64,000 bases of DNA from Bisbaumannia sp015645095 (GTDB lineage Bacteria > Pseudomonadota > Gammaproteobacteria > Pseudomonadales > Halomonadaceae), in NCBI GenBank assembly GCA_036871055.1, contig CP141893.1:124001-188000 (forward strand), given 5' to 3'. This document shows, piece after piece, positions 59,398-64,000 of this stretch. The notes under the pieces were generated by a model, which did no database searches, had not been told where the DNA came from, and saw nothing but the letters and a program-made list of their open reading frames with translations. Both the position numbers and the translations under genes were made by a program. Within the stretch, counting starts at the first letter, position 1; every line of letters begins with the position of its first letter.

Positions 59398-60489
59398 ATT
59401 CAACCAATAAGCGCAGCACCTGATGTGTCCAGTGCTCCTGAATACTCGCCCAGAAATACCAGGGCGGGTGTCCGATAGCCAAGCCGCTTTCGGGGACGCT
59501 CATTCAGCTTCTTCACCACCTTGCGCAGCTCGGCGTCGGTGACCTGCCGGAAGTCCGTCCCCTTGGGGAAGTATTGCCGAAGCAAGCCATTGGTGTTCTC
59601 GTTGCTCCCCCGCTGGCCGGAGCAGTAGGGGTCACAAAAGTAGGTCGTTGCGGTCACCGCCTTGGCCACGTTTTCGTGGCCGGCAAATTCCGAGCCATTG
59701 TCCATCGTGATGGTCTTTACTGCGCCGCGGCGCGGCTTCAGCAGTCGGATCATGGCCGCCTGGGTCAGCTCCGCCGTGACCTTGGGCAGCCTTGCTGCCA
59801 ACAGGTAACCACTACGACGCTCGACCAGCGTGACCAGCCCCGATTGCTTGTGTCCTTGGATCACGGTGTCACCCTCCCAGTGACCGATCGTCAGCCGATC
59901 CTCGACCTCCGCCGGACGCTGCTCGATACCCACGCGATTGGGGATCTTGCCAAGCCCAGCGCTCTTGGCCTGGGCGCGGTGCTTGCTGCGCCGCTTGGGT
60001 TGGCGGAGGTGCCGCCACAGATCCCCACCCCGCGCCTTGTCGTCCCAAATCAAGGAGTAGATCCACTGGTGACTGACCCCAACGCCACTCAAGCGCGCCA
60101 TGAAGCTGCTGATCTGTTCGGGACTCCACTCTTCACGCAACCGATCGACAACGGCGGCGATCACACCGGGCAAGCGCTTTGTCGGCTTCCAGGCGGTGCG
60201 GCGCCGGTGATCGCTGAGTGCCTGGGCCTGTTCAGGATCGTAGCCACTGGCGGTAGCGTTTCGGCGCAGCTCGCGACTGATCGTGCTGCTGTGAACGCCG
60301 AGCTCGCGGGCGATCTGCCTCTGGCTCATGCCCAAGCCATGACGGGCATGAATCTGGTATCGTTGCGTCTGGGTCAGCTGTCGGTATCCCATGCTCTGCT
60401 TCACTTTGGTCGGTAAAGCAGGGAGGGTACCGGCGCTGGCCCTCTTGCTTCTACCGCGTGGTCCAAAGTGCTGCGGTTATTCTATGAAT
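59398..60489 (-). mobile_element. IS30-family insertion sequence
   Basis: About 1092 bp. Ends are imperfect inverted repeats (ATTCAACCAATAAGCGCAGC on the left; the right, read inward, ATTCATAGAATAACCGCAGC). A target duplication is not evident. It lies about 350 bp upstream of tssB and may separate the operon from more distant regulatory sequence at 60490-60700. Confidence 0.75.
59400..60404 (-). CDS. IS30-family transposase
   Basis: 334 aa. N-terminal HTH (LGMSQRQIARELGVHSSTIS, RELRRN), then the DDE core: IGHWEGDTVIG-type motif as IGHWEGDTVIQG, TITMDNGSEFAGH and SGQRGSNENTNGLLRQYFPK with the Glu. C-terminal LNERPRKRLGYRTPALVF is typical. Complete, so the element may be active. ATG 60404 or the next ATG (MGYRQLTQTQ) could be used. 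Confidence 0.93.
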   Translation of the reverse strand: MKQSMGYRQLTQTQRYQIHARHGLGMSQRQIARELGVHSSTISRELRRNATASGYDPEQAQALSDHRRRTAWKPTKRLPGVIAAVVDRLREEWSPEQISSFMARLSGVGVSHQWIYSLIWDDKARGGDLWRHLRQPKRRSKHRAQAKSAGLGKIPNRVGIEQRPAEVEDRLTIGHWEGDTVIQGHKQSGLVTLVERRSGYLLAARLPKVTAELTQAAMIRLLKPRRGAVKTITMDNGSEFAGHENVAKAVTATTYFCDPYCSGQRGSNENTNGLLRQYFPKGTDFRQVTDAELRKVVKKLNERPRKRLGYRTPALVFLGEYSGALDTSGAALIG

Positions 60490-60707
60490 CCAGGTCTGAT
60501 CGGCTACTCGAAATGTAGCAAATGTCCTACAAAATAGTCCTTATCAATCCGTCCGGTGACTTTCTGTATCTTCACGCCGAGATAAGGGGCATTTGATCAG
60601 AGGTAGGGGTTTGTCGCTATCGGGCAATAATTTGCCTAATAAAAATTAATATTTCTGACGTGGAGTGGGTTTGTTCGGTTTTGTTATTTTTGATATCTAA
60701 TGTTCAT

Positions 60708-60735
60708 GCCTGGGGCCTGGGGCCTGGGGCCTGGG
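60708..60735. repeat. Four perfect GCCTGGG tandem repeats
   Basis: A 7-bp unit repeated four times without change, next to the ribA hairpin. Likely length-variable by slippage. Confidence 0.8.
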
Positions 60736-60773
60736 CCATGCGGCGGGCGATTCGGGCATCGTCCGCCGCATGG
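60736..60773 (-). terminator. Long hairpin downstream of ribA
   Basis: CCATGCGGCGG pairs with CCGCCGCATGG, continued by a G-T pair and CGAT/ATCG around a 6-nt loop. It lies 50 bp beyond the ribA stop. There is no T-run, so termination is plausible but unproven. Confidence 0.45.
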
Positions 60774-60822
60774 GCCACGGGGAGGGGCGCGAAGGCGAGG
60801 TCGTGCCTTCGGCGAAGGGGGC

Positions 60823-61458
60823 TTACGACTTGCGTTCGATATCCACGTCGCTGGCCTGGGTGAAGTCGCCCAGGGCCATCATATGGCCGAGCTTGCCGGC
60901 CTTGGTGGAGAGGTAGTGCTCGTTATGGGGGTTGAGGCCGGTGGTCAGGGGCACCCGCTCGGCGACCGTGACGCCGGCCCGGGTCAGGGCATCCACCTTG
61001 CGCGGGTTGTTGGTCATCAAACGCAGGCCGGCGATGCCCAGGTGCTCGAGCATGGGCACGCAGAGGTCGTAGCGGCGCATATCGGCGCCGAAGCCGAGGC
61101 GTTCGTTGGCCTCCACGGTATCGGCGCCCTGGTCCTGAAGGTGGTAGGCACGGATCTTGTTGAGCAGGCCGATGCCACGACCCTCCTGGCGCAGGTAGAG
61201 CAGTACGCCGCGGCCCTCGGTGGCGATGCGCTTGAGGGCCTCCTGGAGCTGGTAGCCGCAGTCGCAGCGCATGGAGAAGAGGGCGTCGCCGGTCAGGCAC
61301 TCGGAGTGCACGCGGCCCAGCACGGGCTCGCCGTCGCCGACCTCGCCCAGGGTCAGGGCGATATGGTCCTTGCCGGTGGCCTCGTCCTCGAAACCATGCA
61401 TGGTGAAGGTCGCCCAGGGGGTGGGCAGCCGGGAGGCGGCGATGAATCGAATCGTCAC
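60823..61458 (-). CDS. ribA: GTP cyclohydrolase II
   Basis: 211 aa. Converts GTP to 2,5-diamino-6-ribosylamino-pyrimidinone phosphate with formate release, the first committed step of riboflavin synthesis. Zinc cysteines in HSECLTGDALFSMRCDCG, the catalytic stretch LYLRQEGRGIGL, and LGFGADMRRYDLC are all present. No DHBP synthase (ribB) fusion. In Pseudomonas ribA lies close to xseB-ispA-dxs, suggesting that the T6SS island was inserted between dxs and ribA here. Divergent from hemE. Confidence 0.96.
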   Translation of the reverse strand: MTIRFIAASRLPTPWATFTMHGFEDEATGKDHIALTLGEVGDGEPVLGRVHSECLTGDALFSMRCDCGYQLQEALKRIATEGRGVLLYLRQEGRGIGLLNKIRAYHLQDQGADTVEANERLGFGADMRRYDLCVPMLEHLGIAGLRLMTNNPRKVDALTRAGVTVAERVPLTTGLNPHNEHYLSTKAGKLGHMMALGDFTQASDVDIERKS

Positions 61459-61614
61459 GGGTTACCTCGTCGTACGGGCGGCGCTCGGGCGCCTGGCCAA
61501 TCGCGCCATTCTAGCAGGATCGACGCCCCGGCTCACGGCCTCGGCGCCAGAGGAGCCGAGAAAGACGCTTCGCGTCGGTCTGGCCCTCTGATCGGCGTCG
61601 ATACCCGAACCGGC

Positions 61615-61642
61615 GCGACACCGGGGTGGCTTCGGGTACAAT
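61615..61642 (+). promoter_or_regulatory. Candidate hemE promoter
   Basis: GCGACA (-35, 4 of 6) and TACAAT (-10, 5 of 6) with a 16-bp spacer, placing initiation about 25 bp before the hemE ATG at 61673. Motif match only. Confidence 0.4.
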
Positions 61643-61672
61643 GCGGGCAAATCTTGTCGAGAGTGAGCCCCC

Positions 61673-62749
61673 ATGGAACTCAAGAACGATCGCTTCCTGC
61701 GCGCCCTGGCCCGTCAGCCGGTAGATCGCACCCCGGTATGGATGATGCGCCAGGCCGGCCGCTACCTGCCGGAGTATCGTGCCTCCCGGGCCGACGCCGG
61801 TAGCTTCATGGACCTGTGCCGCAACCACGACCTGGCCTGCGAGGTGACCCTGCAGCCCCTGGAGCGCTATCCTCTGGATGCCGCCATCCTCTTCTCGGAT
61901 ATCCTGACCATCCCCGACGCCATGGGCCTGGGGCTCTACTTCGAGACCGGCGAGGGGCCGAAATTCCGCAAGCCGGTGCGCACCCCCGAGGCCGTGGCGG
62001 CGCTGAGCGTGCCGGATGCCGAGCGCGACCTGGGCTATGTGATGAAGGCGGTCTCCACCATCCGCTCGGCGCTCAATGGCCGGGTGCCGCTGATCGGCTT
62101 CTCCGGCAGCCCCTGGACGCTGGCCACCTATATGGTCGAGGGCGCCTCCAGCAAGGACTTCCGGCATGTGAAGACCATGCTCTATGACACGCCGGACACC
62201 ATGCACCGGCTGCTGGATACCCTGGCCCTGGCGGTCACCGACTACCTCAATGCGCAGATTCGCGCCGGCGCCCAGGCGGTGCAGATCTTCGATACTTGGG
62301 GCGGGGTGCTCTCCACCCCCGCCTACCTGGAGTTCTCGCTGCGTTACATGGAGCAGATCGTCGCCGGCCTCGAGCCCGGTCAGGACGGTCGCCGGGTGCC
62401 GGTGATCCTGTTCACCAAGAATGGTGGCCAGTGGCTGGAACATATCGCCGGTACCGGCTGCGACGCCCTGGGGCTGGACTGGACCACCGAGCTGGCCGAT
62501 GCCCGGGCCCGGGTGGGTCACAAGGTGGCGCTGCAGGGCAACCTGGACCCCAATGTGCTGTTCGCCAAGCCCTCGGCGATTCGTGCCGAGGTGGCACGGA
62601 TCCTCGACAGCTACGGCAGTGGCCCCGGCCATGTCTTCAATCTGGGCCACGGCATCAGTCAGTTCACCAACCCGGATCACGTCACGGCCTTCATGGACGC
62701 CCTGCACGAGCTGAGTCCCGCCTACCATGCCCGGATCGAACATGGCTGA
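61673..62749 (+). CDS. hemE: Uroporphyrinogen decarboxylase
   Basis: 358 aa. Decarboxylates the four acetate side chains of uroporphyrinogen III to coproporphyrinogen III in haem synthesis. Signatures: VWMMRQAGRYLPEYRASR at the N-terminus (Arg and Asp of the substrate site), IGFSGSPWTLATYMVEG, and C-terminal GHVFNLGHGI. Start ATG 61673 is behind GAGTGAGCC. It overlaps the VanZ-like gene by 8 nt. Confidence 0.96.
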   Translation: MELKNDRFLRALARQPVDRTPVWMMRQAGRYLPEYRASRADAGSFMDLCRNHDLACEVTLQPLERYPLDAAILFSDILTIPDAMGLGLYFETGEGPKFRKPVRTPEAVAALSVPDAERDLGYVMKAVSTIRSALNGRVPLIGFSGSPWTLATYMVEGASSKDFRHVKTMLYDTPDTMHRLLDTLALAVTDYLNAQIRAGAQAVQIFDTWGGVLSTPAYLEFSLRYMEQIVAGLEPGQDGRRVPVILFTKNGGQWLEHIAGTGCDALGLDWTTELADARARVGHKVALQGNLDPNVLFAKPSAIRAEVARILDSYGSGPGHVFNLGHGISQFTNPDHVTAFMDALHELSPAYHARIEHG

Positions 62750-63107
62750 GTGGCTGTGCCGCTGGCATCGCCGTCGCCGCCTCTGGGCGGTGGCGGCCCT
62801 GGCCACGGCCCTGCTGATCGCCCTCGGTAGCCTGACCCCGGGCAGCGAGATGCCCCAGGCCCTGCCCTGGGACAAGTTCAACCATTTCGTCGGCTATGCC
62901 GGCCTGGCGGGGCTCCTGGGCCTGGCCGGGTGGCGGTTGCCGATCGCTTTCCTGGGGGCCGTGCTCTACGGCATCGCCATCGAGGTGGCCCAGATTCCGG
63001 TGCCGGGCCGCAGCGGCGGCGACTGGTGGGATATCCTGGCCAATACCTTAGGCGCCAGCAGCGCCGTGCTGCTGCTGGCCGCGCTCCGCCGCCGTTTTCT
63101 GGGCTAG
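62742..63107 (+). CDS. VanZ-like family membrane protein
   Basis: 121 aa with about four hydrophobic segments. DKFNHFVGYAGLAGLLGLAG and IEVAQIPVPGRSGGDWWDIL are the VanZ-like core (H-x-x-x-Y; E-x-x-Q...R-x-x-x-x-x-D). Function in this group is unknown; VanZ itself gives low-level teicoplanin resistance. ATG 62742 overlaps the end of hemE; an alternative ATG at 62727 exists. Probably co-transcribed with hemE. Confidence 0.8.
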   Translation: MAEWLCRWHRRRRLWAVAALATALLIALGSLTPGSEMPQALPWDKFNHFVGYAGLAGLLGLAGWRLPIAFLGAVLYGIAIEVAQIPVPGRSGGDWWDILANTLGASSAVLLLAALRRRFLG

Positions 63108-63253
63108 GCCCTCCTGGCCGCTCTCCACCGATAAACCGGCTGGGGCTCTCTCCCTCCTAACGTTGACCCCCCTGCCTCGCGTTTTTCCTTGCTTCGTCCA
63201 AGCTAGGAGGCTATCGGCCCCGGGGCCGATGCCCGACAACCCTTGGAGCAAGG

Positions 63254-64000
63254 ATGACGATGATGCGAAGCATGGCAGTGCGATGGGGCGGGCCCCTGGT
63301 GGCCGGCCTGCTGGTGGCGGGGGCGGCGCAGGCGGCCACCCTGGATGAGGTGCGCGGGCGCGATGCCCTGCGTTGCGGCGTCAATGCCGCTCAGCCCGGC
63401 TTCTCGGCGCTGGATGACCAGGACGAGTACCAGGGGCTGGATACCGAGGTGTGCCGGGCGGTGGCCGCCGCCGTGCTGGGCGATGCCGACAAGGTGCAGT
63501 TTATCCCCCTGGACTCGGTGGAGCGCTTCGTGGCCATTCAGTCCGGGGAGGTGGACGTGCTGTCGCGCACCACGACCTGGACCTCCGGCCGCGATACCAC
63601 CCTGGGCCTCAACTTCACCGGCGTCAGCTACTACGACGGCCAGGCCTTTATGGTGGCCAGCGACCTGGGCGTACAGAGTGCCCTGGCGCTGGATGGTGCC
63701 GCGGTCTGTACCCAGTCCGGGACCACCAGCGAGCTCAACCTGGCCGACTACTTCCGGGTCAACGGCATGAGCTACGATGCCGTGGTCTTCGACTCCCCCG
63801 AGCAGTCCATCGCCGGCTTCGAGGCCGGGCGCTGCGACGTACTCAGCTCCGATGCCTCCCAGCTCTATGCCCAGCGTATGCAACTGGCCGACCCGGACAG
63901 CGCCGTGGTGCTGCCGGAGGTGATCTCCAAGGAGCCGCTGGGGCCGGCGGTGCGCCAGGGCGACGATCAATGGTTCAACATCGTCAAGTGGTCGCTGTTC
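63254..64000 (+). CDS. Amino-acid ABC transporter substrate-binding protein, 3' partial
   Basis: 249 codons, still open at the window's end. Signal peptide (GGPLVAGLLVAGAAQAA, cleavage near AQA) followed by a PBP fold: LRCGVNAAQPGFSALDDQ, GLDTEVCRAVAAAVLG, VDVLSRTTTWTSGRD, GVSYYDGQAFMV, TQSGTTSELNLADYF, CDVLSSDASQLYAQR. This matches the AapJ/BztA type of general L-amino-acid binding proteins. ATG 63254 follows GGAGCAAGG. The permease and ATPase genes should follow outside the window. The 146 bp before it show no clear element. Confidence 0.88.
   Translation, partial: MTMMRSMAVRWGGPLVAGLLVAGAAQAATLDEVRGRDALRCGVNAAQPGFSALDDQDEYQGLDTEVCRAVAAAVLGDADKVQFIPLDSVERFVAIQSGEVDVLSRTTTWTSGRDTTLGLNFTGVSYYDGQAFMVASDLGVQSALALDGAAVCTQSGTTSELNLADYFRVNGMSYDAVVFDSPEQSIAGFEAGRCDVLSSDASQLYAQRMQLADPDSAVVLPEVISKEPLGPAVRQGDDQWFNIVKWSLF

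Larger units (their letters stand above)
60490..60822. other. Intergenic region between IS30 and ribA
   Basis: 333 bp. The first 200 bp are AT-rich for this genome and include the inverted repeat TGTAG-N8-CTACA (60514-60531). Before the IS30 insertion this would have been continuous with the tssB upstream region, so it may be part of the original T6SS promoter area. Further right are a 7-bp tandem repeat and a hairpin downstream of ribA. No gene seen. Confidence 0.4.

Noticed and set aside
60708..60735. CRISPR-like repeat
   Set aside because: A 7-bp perfect tandem repeat without spacers; no cas genes in the window.

Overview
The window reads as chromosome of a high-GC gammaproteobacterium, most likely Halomonas or a close relative. 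The basis is the dense GC-rich coding, a Pseudomonas-like xseB-ispA-dxs order with ribA nearby, and a Vibrio-type T6SS gene order. The genus is an inference from gene content and was not tested by any search. Ordinary housekeeping genes frame the window. On the left are a partial PLP-dependent deaminase, an EamA transporter, trhO, serA, xseB-ispA-dxs. On the right are ribA, hemE, a VanZ-like gene and the start of an amino-acid ABC binding protein.

Between dxs (ends 8177) and ribA (ends 60823) lies a type VI secretion island of about 52 kb, almost entirely on the minus strand. Its core (59050 down to 39819) is tssB-tssC-tssE-tssF-tssG-tagH(FHA)-tssJ-tssK-tssL-tssH/clpV-vasH-vasI-tssA-tssM, the order of the Vibrio cholerae vas cluster. 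A GNAT-like gene, PAAR and vgrG follow. Hcp (tssD) is absent from the window. An IS30-family element sits about 350 bp upstream of tssB.

Downstream of vgrG is a loading and effector module: DUF4123 adaptor, 1160-aa VasX-like pore-forming toxin, DUF6708-like membrane protein (probable immunity). It is followed by a block of small membrane and zinc-ribbon genes, called A to E here. A second version of the whole arrangement (dxs 3' end, A-E, a different VasX-like toxin, DUF4123, a truncated vgrG) lies between 7874 and 18584. The flanks of the two versions are nearly identical, but the toxin/immunity centres are unrelated enough to look exchanged. The join at 18580-18584 fuses a decapitated vgrG to a duplicated dxs 3' end.

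The second A-E block is interrupted at gene B by an IS3-family element (19948-28616). That IS is itself split by a 7.4-kb composite transposon (20591-27993), bounded by two 1242-bp ISAs1-family copies and a single perfect 10-bp target duplication. Its cargo is an orphan toxin C-terminus followed by three tandem DUF6708-like genes. Two of these are almost identical except across their transmembrane segments. A spacer repeat of about 75 bp accompanies the immunity genes six times in the window. Taken together, the locus looks like a T6SS toxin/immunity exchange zone in which immunity genes accumulate, diversify in the membrane-embedded part and travel on a transposon.
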